A DNA stretch of 35,478 nucleotides from Rhodobacterales bacterium UBA3080. GTDB lineage: Bacteria > Pseudomonadota > Alphaproteobacteria > Rhodobacterales > Rhodobacteraceae. Where the stretch lies: assembly GCA_002366645.1 (NCBI GenBank), contig DFBM01000115.1, positions 1-35,478 on the forward strand. Reading direction: 5' to 3'. How positions within the stretch are numbered: position 1 is the stretch's first letter; each line of letters opens with the position of its first letter. Of this stretch, positions 17,455-24,426 are shown in pieces. The translations under genes and the position numbers were made by a program. The notes beneath the pieces are model-generated. The model did no database searches. It was not told where the DNA came from and was given only the letters and a program-made list of their open reading frames with translations.

Positions 17455-18063
17455 TCACCCAAATATCAACCCGACTGCCAAGAACAGCATCAATATACCG
17501 ACCAGTAAATCCAATACGCGCCATGCTGTGCTGGTCTGCATAACGGGACCGAGGAATCTGGCGCCATACCCAAGGGCAAAAAAGAACGTGAAAGAGGCGA
17601 GGACTGCGCCGATGCCGAATGCTAACTTTGTTGAAAGTGCATAAAACTGGGTCGAAACTGCACCAATCAAGCCTAGCGTATCAAGGTAAACATGCGGGTT
17701 TAGCCATGTGAGCGCCAAGCAGGTTAGGATAGTTGGCCAAAATTTTGATGAGTTGCCCGAAATAGACTGGCTTTCGCCACCTCTATATGCCGCGACCAGA
17801 CGGGATACGCCGTAGAAAACCAAAAAAGCGGCACCAGCGTATCGCATTACTGCGGGGAGGACGGGGAACTGCATCACTGCCAGACCAAAACCTGCGACTC
17901 CGGCAGTTATTAACAACGCATCCGAAATCGCGCAGGTCATGCAGACCCAGAAAACATGATTTTGTAGAATTCCGTTCTTCAAGACAAATGCGTTCTGCGC
18001 CCCGATCGCGAGAATCAGGGCAAAAGACGTAAAAAAGCCGGTCGTAAAAGCAGACCCGATCAT
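17455..18063 (-). CDS. LysE/ArgO family amino-acid exporter
   Basis: This is a 202-residue inner-membrane protein with about six hydrophobic helices. The N-terminal family signature is LILAIGAQNAFVLKNGI at residues 17-33, followed by SDALLITAGVAGFG and later LNPHVYLDTLGLIGAVS, the ArgO/LysE pattern. The family exports lysine, arginine or related basic amino acids, or toxic analogues. Its ATG overlaps the stop of the DUF502 gene in an ATGA, so translation is coupled. The link with pseudouridine genes upstream is probably only positional. Substrate is not determined. Confidence 0.91.
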   Translation of the reverse strand: MIGSAFTTGFFTSFALILAIGAQNAFVLKNGILQNHVFWVCMTCAISDALLITAGVAGFGLAVMQFPVLPAVMRYAGAAFLVFYGVSRLVAAYRGGESQSISGNSSKFWPTILTCLALTWLNPHVYLDTLGLIGAVSTQFYALSTKLAFGIGAVLASFTFFFALGYGARFLGPVMQTSTAWRVLDLLVGILMLFLAVGLIFG

Positions 18064-18770
18064 TTTTTGGTTTTTGCTGGTGCCGGTTTTACCCCCGCGG
18101 TGATCTCTTCTTTCGTTGGCGGAACGACTAGACCTGCGGAAATAACTAGCTTCGCAGCTTCCTCTACCGACATGGAGAGAATAACAACGTCGCTACGTGG
18201 CACGAAAAGCAGGAAACCCGAAGTCGGGTTCGGGGTGGTTGGAAGGAAAACCGAAAGCATTTCGGATTCGCCAGTTTGCTTCAGAACCTCGCCGCTGGAG
18301 CTGGTGGAAACAAAGGCGATTGCCCAAATGCCCTTGCGCGGATACTCGATCATACAGGCTTGCTGAAAGTTTGAGCTCGACTGGCTCAACACGGTTTCGA
18401 CGATCTGCTTTAGGCCGCTATAAACGGAGCTTACAACAGGAGTTCGCCCAATCAGGTTCTCCCAGATACGGATGATCTGTCGGCCGAAAATACCCTTGGC
18501 CAAAGACCCAATAATAGCAGTAACAATAAGAAAAATAACCACGCCAAAACCGGGGATGTCCTGACCAAGGTAGGTGCTGGGGTTGTAAATTGCCGGAACG
18601 AGGGGAACAACGCGTGTGTCGATGAACTTTACGACGGTCCAGATTAAGTAAAGCGTGATAACGACCGGAGCAACGATAACGAGTCCCGTAAAGAAATTGC
18701 CTCGCACGCGCTGCATCACCGTCGGTTTAGGTGTAATTCGTTTAGTAAACTTATTCTTTTTGCGCGCCAT
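18060..18770 (-). CDS. DUF502 family membrane protein
   Basis: This is a 236-residue protein of the DUF502 family (related to plant LIKE-COV proteins), function unknown. After a basic N terminus (MARKKNKFTKR) there are two membrane helices (FTGLVIVAPVVITLYLIWTV and GFGVVIFLIVTAIIGSLA) and a soluble domain with RTPVVSSVYSGLKQIVETV and PRKGIWAIAF, which are conserved family blocks. The C-terminal tail is rich in Pro, Ala and Lys. I chose the ATG at 18770 because GGGGACGGA precedes it; the ATG at 18782 lacks a site. It overlaps the LysE-family gene by four bases and follows psuG by 56 bases. Confidence 0.92.
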   Translation of the reverse strand: MARKKNKFTKRITPKPTVMQRVRGNFFTGLVIVAPVVITLYLIWTVVKFIDTRVVPLVPAIYNPSTYLGQDIPGFGVVIFLIVTAIIGSLAKGIFGRQIIRIWENLIGRTPVVSSVYSGLKQIVETVLSQSSSNFQQACMIEYPRKGIWAIAFVSTSSSGEVLKQTGESEMLSVFLPTTPNPTSGFLLFVPRSDVVILSMSVEEAAKLVISAGLVVPPTKEEITAGVKPAPAKTKK

Positions 18771-18788
18771 TTCCGTCCCCATTTGTTC

Positions 18789-18810
18789 GGTGTTACTTAA
18801 GAGGTGTTAC
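18789..18810. repeat. Tandem 8-bp direct repeat between psuG and the DUF502 gene
   Basis: GGTGTTAC occurs at 18789-18796 and again at 18803-18810, a 14-base period. It lies in the 56-base gap upstream of the DUF502 start and could be a protein-binding site or chance. Confidence 0.3.
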
Positions 18811-18826
18811 CGCCGAGAACAATGGC

Positions 18827-19738
18827 TCACTTGAATTTCAAACTTTTGGCAATTTCGCTGGCAAGGCGGGCATTGTTTTTAACTAACGCGATATTGCACT
18901 CTAATGAGCGACCGCCGGTTTTTTCGAATATCCATTGCAGCAGGAATGGCGTGACAGCTTTGGCTTCAATTCCCTGCATAACGGACTCATTGATAGCTCT
19001 TTCAATAACCGGTGTAATCTCGTCTTGAGGGATTTCGCTTTCTTCCGGTACCGGATTTGCAACAAGCATGCCGCCGTTTACGTCCAGAACTTCTTGCATG
19101 TTAAACGCGGCTGCAATTTCGTCGGCGGTGTCAGCCCTCAACGGTGATTTGAGATTGGAATTGCGAGACCAGAACGCAGGAAACTGATCCTGACAGTAAG
19201 TAATGACCGGGACCCCTTTGGTTTCCAGAATTTCCAGTGTTTTGGGCAAATCGAGAATGGCTTTTGCACCGGCGCCAACAACGATCACTGCGGTTTTTGC
19301 CAGCTCCTCGAGATCGGCGGAGATGTCGAAAGAATTTTCCGCGCCACGATGAACGCCACCAATCCCGCCGGTGGCAAAAACTTTGATACCGGCAAGTTCG
19401 GCGCAAATCATCGTGGCAGCGACCGTAGTTGCGCCGGTTCGACCGGTTGCCACCGCGTAAGAGAGATCCGCGCGAGATAGTTTCATTACGTTTTCAGATT
19501 GCGCTAGCGCTTCGAGGTCCTCGTCCGATAAGCCTATTCGGATTGCTCCATCCATGACCGCAATTGTAGCGGGTGTAACACCGGCGTCTCGTATTTCATT
19601 CTCGATCATTCGCGCGGTGTCGAGGTTTTGGGGGTAGGGCATTCCATGCGTAATGATCGTGGATTCAAGCGCGACGATAGGTTTGTCGGCGGCCAGAGCG
19701 TTGGTTACTTCGGCAGAAAATTCGATGGGCAGTTTCAT
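18827..19738 (-). CDS. psuG: Pseudouridine-5'-phosphate glycosidase
   Basis: This enzyme reversibly splits pseudouridine 5'-phosphate into uracil and ribose 5-phosphate. The 303-residue protein shows the family blocks VALESTIITHGMPYPQN near residue 22, GATTVAATMICAEL near residue 105, ATGGIGGVHRGAENSFDIS near residue 121, and a C-terminal NPVPEESEIP segment. The length is normal. Its ATG overlaps the psuK stop, an ATGA junction that couples the two enzymes. With PsuK it forms the two-step breakdown of pseudouridine released by RNA turnover. No pseudouridine transporter gene is adjacent. Confidence 0.95.
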   Translation of the reverse strand: MKLPIEFSAEVTNALAADKPIVALESTIITHGMPYPQNLDTARMIENEIRDAGVTPATIAVMDGAIRIGLSDEDLEALAQSENVMKLSRADLSYAVATGRTGATTVAATMICAELAGIKVFATGGIGGVHRGAENSFDISADLEELAKTAVIVVGAGAKAILDLPKTLEILETKGVPVITYCQDQFPAFWSRNSNLKSPLRADTADEIAAAFNMQEVLDVNGGMLVANPVPEESEIPQDEITPVIERAINESVMQGIEAKAVTPFLLQWIFEKTGGRSLECNIALVKNNARLASEIAKSLKFK

Positions 19739-20634
19739 TCTGTGTCTTTCATGACATGTTCTGCGGCGGCCAAAACGGCGGTTTCCATAATTTTGATGGA
19801 TGTATGAACGTTGGCGGACTCGGTTGCAATGAACGAGGCTAGAAAAACGTCGCCAGCTCCGGTTGTTGTTTTCGCATCAATCTCCGGCGGTGTTACGGCG
19901 ATTGTTTCTGATGGCGAACAGAGGGCGCTATCGTTAGGGCCATCTGTTACGATTGCACGATGCGCCCCAAGTTGGCGGAGGGTCAATCCCGCCTCGATGC
20001 TGGTTTCAAAACTTTGTTCACAAAGTATTTCAGCTTCGAATTTATTTACAAACAATGTACCGGTTTGAGCCTTCAAAACGGTTCGCAGTCTTTCAGCTTT
20101 GCCGGGGCTAGCGGGAACAAACGACAGAAACGATTGATCGAAGTCGTGGTTGTTCGTGATGGATTGGAGAACGGGAACAGGTAGATTGCCGTCTATTATG
20201 ACTGACCCACGCCAAGGTTTTACCGCGCTTGCCAAACGACCATCCCGAATGGGGGACAAAATCGCATCACCCGTTTTTTCGAGCGACGCGCAATCTGCTA
20301 TAGCAGCAAAAACAACACCGGAAGTGGATTCGATTGCAAGGTAGTTGTCGGTGGGGTCATCGACCCTCGTAGCATAAGAACAATCAACGCCGACGGCTTC
20401 AAGCTCGGCTATCAAGTCGTCACCCTGTGTATCATTCCCAATGGCCGTAAGTAATGCTGCCGGTTGCCCCTGCTGAACAAGAGCCACGGCAATATTCAGC
20501 GCCACACCACCAGGACGCCGGCGAATGGTTCCTGCAACGTCATCGCCAGGAGTCATCTCGCGGCTTGCGCTCGCAATAATATCCCAAAGGGCTGATCCGA
20601 TACATAAAACCGGAGCGGTTGACTGGTCCTGCAT
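19735..20634 (-). CDS. psuK: PfkB family sugar/nucleoside kinase, probable pseudouridine kinase
   Basis: This 299-residue ribokinase-fold kinase has the glycine-rich PfkB signature RRRPGGVALNIAVALVQQG near residue 38 and the catalytic TTGAGDVFLASFIATES near residue 260, whose aspartate is the general base. Coupling to psuG by a four-base overlap indicates that it phosphorylates pseudouridine at the 5' position. Without that neighbour it could only be called a carbohydrate kinase. It starts the leftward cluster, and the 333-base gap upstream is shared with rpsB. An AGGG lies ahead of the ATG as a weak ribosome site. Confidence 0.88.
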   Translation of the reverse strand: MQDQSTAPVLCIGSALWDIIASASREMTPGDDVAGTIRRRPGGVALNIAVALVQQGQPAALLTAIGNDTQGDDLIAELEAVGVDCSYATRVDDPTDNYLAIESTSGVVFAAIADCASLEKTGDAILSPIRDGRLASAVKPWRGSVIIDGNLPVPVLQSITNNHDFDQSFLSFVPASPGKAERLRTVLKAQTGTLFVNKFEAEILCEQSFETSIEAGLTLRQLGAHRAIVTDGPNDSALCSPSETIAVTPPEIDAKTTTGAGDVFLASFIATESANVHTSIKIMETAVLAAAEHVMKDTE

Positions 20635-20967
20635 TTTTTATACCCTTCATGCTTGCTACACCTCACGTTCTAAGGTTTATCGGCCTCGTTGCAATCCTTG
20701 AGTTCAGGTGCGGACGCCGAGCGCAGCGAGGCCCGGCCCAACCGAAGGGCGGGAGAGTTCTTTGATGTAGGAGGGTGGCTTCGCGTCGCTCGGCGATTGC
20801 GCCATGGCTAGGGGTTGCATTCTTTAATCGGGTGCGGTACTTGGCGCGCACTAGAAATCCACAGGCGGGGTTGCGGCGAACGGGGGAGAAATCCCTGGGC
20901 GTCCACCGGTTGGGGCCAACACTGGCGCCTTCTCCCTGCTGAGGCTAAACCGGAAAGGTATACGACA
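20635..20967. other. Gap between psuK and rpsB: GC-rich palindromes and rpsB leader
   Basis: No convincing gene is present. Two parts can be seen. The first is a GC-rich block with a 9-bp inverted repeat CGCCGAGCG/CGCTCGGCG (20715-20723 and 20787-20795) enclosing a smaller imperfect hairpin near 20731-20753. The second is the rpsB leader, about 20830-20967, with a stem described separately. Promoters for both directions must lie here, but only a weak TTGCAT-17-TACTTG pair (20815-20843) was seen for rpsB. Confidence 0.5.
20884..20936 (+). promoter_or_regulatory. Structured leader upstream of rpsB
   Basis: GGGAGAA (20884-20890) pairs with TTCTCCC (20930-20936), enclosing a GTTG/CAAC hairpin with a GGGC loop near 20909-20920. 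The stem ends 31 bases before the rpsB ATG. Ribosomal-protein operons are commonly autoregulated through such leaders; S2 binding here is inference. Confidence 0.4.
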
Positions 20968-21741
20968 ATGGCTCTACCCGAGTTTACATTGCGCCAGCTC
21001 CTTGAAGCAGGCGTTCACTTTGGTCACCAGACACACCGCTGGAATCCCCGCATGGACCGTTACATCTACGGCTCGCGCAATGGCATCCACATTCTCGATC
21101 TTACACAGACTGTTCCAATGCTCGACGCAGCGCTTCAGGCTGTTCAGGCTGTTGCTGCTAAAGGCGGTCGCATTCTGTACGTTGGTACTAAACGTCAGGC
21201 TCAAAAGGGCATCGCTGATGCGGCTGAACGTTCGGCGCAGTACTACATGAATCACCGTTGGTTGGGTGGCACGCTGACTAACTGGCAGACTGTGTCCAAA
21301 TCCATCACACGTTTGAAAAGCATCGACGAGCGTCTGGAAACAGGTGTTGAAGGTCTGACTAAGAAAGAACTTCTTAAGATGACCCGCGAGCAGGACAAAC
21401 TGCAAGCGTCGCTCGGTGGTATTCGCGAAATGGGCGGTACACCGGACATCTTGTTTGTGATTGATACAAACAAAGAAGCGCTGGCAATCGCTGAAGCACG
21501 CAAACTGGGCATCCCTGTTATTGCGGTTCTGGATACAAACTCCGATCCGACCGGCATTGACTACCCGATCCCGGGCAATGATGACGCGGCACGCGCAATT
21601 GCGCTTTACTGTGACTTGATCGCTCGTGCGGCGCTTGACGGTATGGCTGCAAACCTTGGCGCTTCGGGTGTTGACCTTGGCGCAATGGAAGAAGCTCCGG
21701 TTGAAGAAATTGTTGCTGAAGAAGCACCAGTTGCCGAGTAA
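20968..21741 (+). CDS. rpsB: 30S ribosomal protein S2
   Basis: This small-subunit ribosomal protein has 257 residues. The start is the ATG before MALPEFTLRQLLEAGVHFGH, with GGAAAGG about ten bases upstream; the frame stays open further upstream, but that part reads through the leader and is not S2-like. S2 signatures are HFGHQTHRWNP near residue 17, FVIDTNKEALAIAEARKLGIP near residues 170-190 in slightly varied form, and DTNSDPTGIDYPIPGNDDA. The C terminus is an acidic EEAPVEEIVAEEAPVAE tail, longer than in E. coli and common in this order. It is followed by tsf, the usual partner gene. Confidence 0.98.
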   Translation: MALPEFTLRQLLEAGVHFGHQTHRWNPRMDRYIYGSRNGIHILDLTQTVPMLDAALQAVQAVAAKGGRILYVGTKRQAQKGIADAAERSAQYYMNHRWLGGTLTNWQTVSKSITRLKSIDERLETGVEGLTKKELLKMTREQDKLQASLGGIREMGGTPDILFVIDTNKEALAIAEARKLGIPVIAVLDTNSDPTGIDYPIPGNDDAARAIALYCDLIARAALDGMAANLGASGVDLGAMEEAPVEEIVAEEAPVAE

Positions 21742-21754
21742 GACTTTGTCTTAA

Positions 21755-21785
21755 GTCTGTCGCATATTAGATGTATGCGACAGAC
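21755..21785 (+). promoter_or_regulatory. Perfect 12-bp hairpin between rpsB and tsf
   Basis: GTCTGTCGCATA (21755-21766) and TATGCGACAGAC (21774-21785) form an uninterrupted 12-bp stem with a seven-base loop, 14 bases after the rpsB stop. No T tract follows, so it is better read as an attenuator, processing site or mRNA stabiliser than as a full terminator. Confidence 0.7.
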
Positions 21786-21804
21786 CCCACGAATTATTCC
21801 CCTT

Positions 21805-21829
21805 GCGGACAGGCCAACGCCTGGGCCGC
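21805..21829 (+). promoter_or_regulatory. Second hairpin ahead of tsf
   Basis: CAGGC/GCCTG (21810-21814, 21819-21823) around a CAAC loop, with outer GCGG/CCGC (21805-21808, 21826-21829), forms a two-tier stem ending 23 bases before the tsf ATG. It may act with the preceding hairpin on relative rpsB/tsf output. Confidence 0.45.
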
Positions 21830-21852
21830 TGATTTACTTAAGGAGAGCAGTG

Positions 21853-22731
21853 ATGGCTATCACCGCAAAAATGGTAAAGGAACTGCGCGATTCCACTGGC
21901 GCAGGCATGATGGACGCGAAGAAAGCGTTGACTGAAACTGATGGTGATATGGAGGCCGCGGTAGATTGGCTTCGCACCAAAGGTCTTGCTAAAGCAGCTA
22001 AGAAATCCGGCCGCACTGCGGCTGAAGGTCTTGTTGGCGTCACCGTTGATGGTGGTGTTGGTGTTGCGGTTGAAGTTAACTCCGAAACAGACTTCGTCGC
22101 CAAAAATGCCGAATTCCAGGAAATGGTTGCCGACATTACAAAAACAGCACTAGGTGTTTCTGATGTTGAGGCGCTTAAGTCTGCTGACATGGGTGGTAAA
22201 TCCGTCGCTGACGTCGTTACTGAAAAAGTCGGCACAATCGGCGAAAATATGTCGGTCCGCCGTTTGGCACGCATCGAAGGCGACTCGGTTGCGTCTTATG
22301 TGCACAACGCTGCCGCTGATGGCATGGGTCTAATTGGTGTGCTTGTTGCTGTGAATGGCGACGACACAAACGGCGTTGCAAAGCAAATCGCGATGCATGT
22401 TGCCGCTACCAACCCGGCGTCCTTGTCCGAAGCTGATCTGGATCAGGATATCGTCGATCGTGAAAAAGCTGTTCTAACGGAACAGGCGCGTGAATCAGGT
22501 AAGCCAGAAAACATCATCCAAGGCATGATTGCCGGTCGTATGAAGAAATTCTATCAGGAAGTAACACTTTTGAACCAGAAATTCGTCATGAACCCGGACA
22601 TCACTGTAGCTCAGGCTGCTAAAGATGCCGGTGTTGAAGTTGTCGGATTTGTTCGCCTAGAAGTTGGCGAAGGCATTGAAAAAGTGGAAGAAGATTTTGC
22701 GGCTGAAGTTGCAAAAACCATGAAGGGTTAA
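21853..22731 (+). CDS. tsf: Translation elongation factor Ts
   Basis: This is the guanine-nucleotide exchange factor for EF-Tu, 292 residues. The start is the ATG of MAITAKMVKELRDSTGAGMM, with AAGGAG eight bases upstream; an in-frame ATG at 21775 lies inside the rpsB-tsf hairpin and is not credible. Blocks are the N-terminal UBA-like region with DAKKALTETDGDMEAAVDWL, the EF-Tu-contacting VEVNSETDFVAKN near residue 74, and a second core half with IAMHVAATNP. A strong terminator follows 20 bases after its stop, so rpsB-tsf is a closed unit. Confidence 0.98.
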   Translation: MAITAKMVKELRDSTGAGMMDAKKALTETDGDMEAAVDWLRTKGLAKAAKKSGRTAAEGLVGVTVDGGVGVAVEVNSETDFVAKNAEFQEMVADITKTALGVSDVEALKSADMGGKSVADVVTEKVGTIGENMSVRRLARIEGDSVASYVHNAAADGMGLIGVLVAVNGDDTNGVAKQIAMHVAATNPASLSEADLDQDIVDREKAVLTEQARESGKPENIIQGMIAGRMKKFYQEVTLLNQKFVMNPDITVAQAAKDAGVEVVGFVRLEVGEGIEKVEEDFAAEVAKTMKG

Positions 22732-22751
22732 GTTCTTCCAAATGTGTTCCG

Positions 22752-22790
22752 AGGGCGCGGCAAAATTAAAAATTGCGGCGCCCTTTTTTT
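22752..22790 (+). terminator. Intrinsic terminator of rpsB-tsf
   Basis: A 12-position stem (22752-22763 with 22773-22784, one G-G mismatch) is followed by a T run to 22790. The T run also contains the end of the stop codon of the small convergent gene at 22789-22968. On the minus strand no T run follows the stem. Confidence 0.92.
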
Positions 22791-22968
22791 ATCTTTTTAT
22801 ATCCGACTGCATAGCTTTTGCTTGAAGTTGAACCCGCGCAATTTCCTCGCAGCCTTTTCGGGCGACAGGATCGGCATCTTCCCAGAGCGGATAGGAAGAG
22901 GGCGGGTATTGCTCCGCATAAATCTGTCTTGCTACGACTTCTACAAGATAATCCGGTAATTCGATCAT
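22789..22968 (-). CDS. Small hypothetical protein, 59 residues
   Basis: This short gene is read leftward. The ATG at 22968 has a perfect AGGAGG five bases upstream (22979-22974), the best ribosome site in the region, and the frame runs 59 codons to TAA. The product begins MIELPDYLVEVVARQIYAEQ and continues with YPLWEDADPVARKGCEEIAR. It is soluble, amphipathic and charged, with one Trp, one Cys and no signal peptide or membrane helix. Codon choice resembles neighbouring genes. I do not recognise the family; the W..AD..AR pattern vaguely recalls short phage-type hypothetical proteins. It converges on tsf and diverges from pyrH. The perfect ribosome site makes translation likely; function is unknown. 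Confidence 0.72.
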   Translation of the reverse strand: MIELPDYLVEVVARQIYAEQYPPSSYPLWEDADPVARKGCEEIARVQLQAKAMQSDIKR

Positions 22969-23075
22969 TGATGCCTCCTGATTGCGTAATGCGGTTGCAG
23001 ACGGTTAGTTTCCGATTGAATTTACCATGATTTTCGTCCATCTTGTGCAACATATCAATACAGGAGATTCTAGCG

Positions 23076-23813
23076 ATGCCGGATGGGGAAAACGAGACCA
23101 AGCCGCACTATAAACGTGTGCTTTTGAAAATCTCGGGCGAGGCGTTGATGGGGGATACGCAGTTCGGCCTTCATCCACCGACCGTTGAGCGGATCGCGAA
23201 AGAAATCAAAAAAGTCCATGATACCGGTGTCGAGATTTGTCTCGTAATCGGCGGAGGGAATATTTTCCGTGGCCTGCAGGGGAGCGCTCAAGGGATGGAG
23301 CGCACCACCGCTGACTATATGGGAATGTTGGCGACAGTTATGAACGCACTTGGCATGCAGAGCGCACTTGAGGCGGAAAACATCCACACCCGTGTTATAT
23401 CGGCCATTCCGATGGATCAGGTGTGTGAGCCATACATCCGCCGCCGCGCCGTGCGTCACCTCGAAAAGAAACGTGTGTGCATTTTCGCTGCCGGCACCGG
23501 GAACCCGTATTTCACAACTGATACCGCAGCGACGTTGCGCGCCTCGGAAATGAAGTGCGAAGTGATCTTTAAAGGAACGCAAGTCGACGGAATCTACGAT
23601 AGCGATCCTAAGACCAACCCCGACGCCAAACATTTTGCGCGCGTGACCTATGATACGGTTTTACAGAAAAACCTTAAAGTCATGGATGCCTCGGCGATTG
23701 CGCTTGCCCGTGACAATGGTTTGCCAATTATAGTGTTCTCACTTGATGCTCCGGGCGGGTTTCTGAGTATTTTGAATGGCAATGGCAAGTTTACCGTCGT
23801 AGAACCAAGTTAA
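23076..23813 (+). CDS. pyrH: UMP kinase
   Basis: This kinase phosphorylates UMP to UDP, feeding pyrimidine nucleotide and UDP-sugar synthesis. The 245-residue product starts at the ATG with AGGAG nine bases upstream; an in-frame ATG at 23043 lacks a site and precedes that AGGAG. Amino-acid-kinase signatures are KRVLLKISGEALMG near residue 10, LVIGGGNIFRG near residue 57, the UMP-site AAGTGNPYFTTDTAA near residue 140 and KGTQVDGIYDSDPK near residue 166. It is the first gene of the long rightward envelope operon and precedes frr by 20 bases. Confidence 0.97.
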   Translation: MPDGENETKPHYKRVLLKISGEALMGDTQFGLHPPTVERIAKEIKKVHDTGVEICLVIGGGNIFRGLQGSAQGMERTTADYMGMLATVMNALGMQSALEAENIHTRVISAIPMDQVCEPYIRRRAVRHLEKKRVCIFAAGTGNPYFTTDTAATLRASEMKCEVIFKGTQVDGIYDSDPKTNPDAKHFARVTYDTVLQKNLKVMDASAIALARDNGLPIIVFSLDAPGGFLSILNGNGKFTVVEPS

Positions 23814-23833
23814 ACATACCGCAGGAGACGATG

Positions 23834-24397
23834 ATGTCTGATGAAGTAGAAGATGTAGATCTGGACGATCTTGAGAAACGTATGGCCGGCGCGCTGAATT
23901 CTCTAAAACACGACTTTAATTCGCTACGTACGGGCCGCGCGTCTGCTTCGATGCTCGATGCCGTAATGGTTGATGCATATGGATCCGCAACGCCTATCAA
24001 TCAGGTTGCCACGATAAACGTTCCGGAACCGCGTATGGTTTCGGTCAATGTTTGGGACAAAACCATGGTTGCCGCGGTCGACAAAGCGATACGCCAGTCC
24101 GGTTTGGGCCTTAATCCGGTCATGGATGGCACTACACTTCGCTTGCCAATTCCCGAACTTAACGAAGAACGTCGCCGCGAGTTGTCGAAGCTGGCAGGTA
24201 GTTATTCCGAAAACGCGCGCGTGTCAGTTCGAAATGTACGTCGTGACGGTATGGACCACCTAAAGAAGCTCAAAGATTCGATGGGTGAGGATGATCAAAA
24301 AATTTGGCATGACGAGATTCAGGAACTGACGGACGCTGCAATTGCAAATATCGATAAAGCTTTAGAGATTAAGCAAGAAGAAATTATGCAGGTCTAG
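23834..24397 (+). CDS. frr: Ribosome recycling factor
   Basis: RRF splits post-termination ribosomes together with EF-G. The 187-residue protein matches the family length. It shows the three-helix-bundle blocks LRTGRASASMLDAVMVDAYG near residues 33-52, PINQVATINVPEPRM, and PELNEERRRELSKLAG. Two ATG codons are adjacent (23831 and 23834); the second has the better distance from AGGAG at 23823. The usual next gene in alphaproteobacteria, uppS, is missing; cdsA follows after 29 bases. Confidence 0.97.
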   Translation: MSDEVEDVDLDDLEKRMAGALNSLKHDFNSLRTGRASASMLDAVMVDAYGSATPINQVATINVPEPRMVSVNVWDKTMVAAVDKAIRQSGLGLNPVMDGTTLRLPIPELNEERRRELSKLAGSYSENARVSVRNVRRDGMDHLKKLKDSMGEDDQKIWHDEIQELTDAAIANIDKALEIKQEEIMQV

Positions 24398-24426
24398 TTT
24401 GGCCAAACCAGTAGGGCGAAAAGTAT

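Noticed and set aside
17311..17508. A 65-codon open frame on the plus strand beyond the XRE gene.
   Set aside because: It has no ribosome site, overlaps the end of the LysE-family gene on the other strand, and lacks protein-like composition.
20663..20851. A 62-codon open frame on the minus strand upstream of rpsB, rich in Arg and Pro.
   Set aside because: It would start at GTG without a ribosome site, overlaps the rpsB leader and GC-rich palindromes, and its composition is that of untranslated GC-rich DNA.
20815..20967. A 51-codon N-terminal extension of S2 from an upstream ATG.
   Set aside because: It is not S2-like, runs through the structured leader, and the proper start has its own ribosome site.
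22766..23101. A 111-codon frame on the minus strand over the tsf-pyrH gap.
   Set aside because: It runs through the tsf terminator and into pyrH, is Cys/Ser/Arg-rich, and competes with the better-supported 59-codon gene in another frame.
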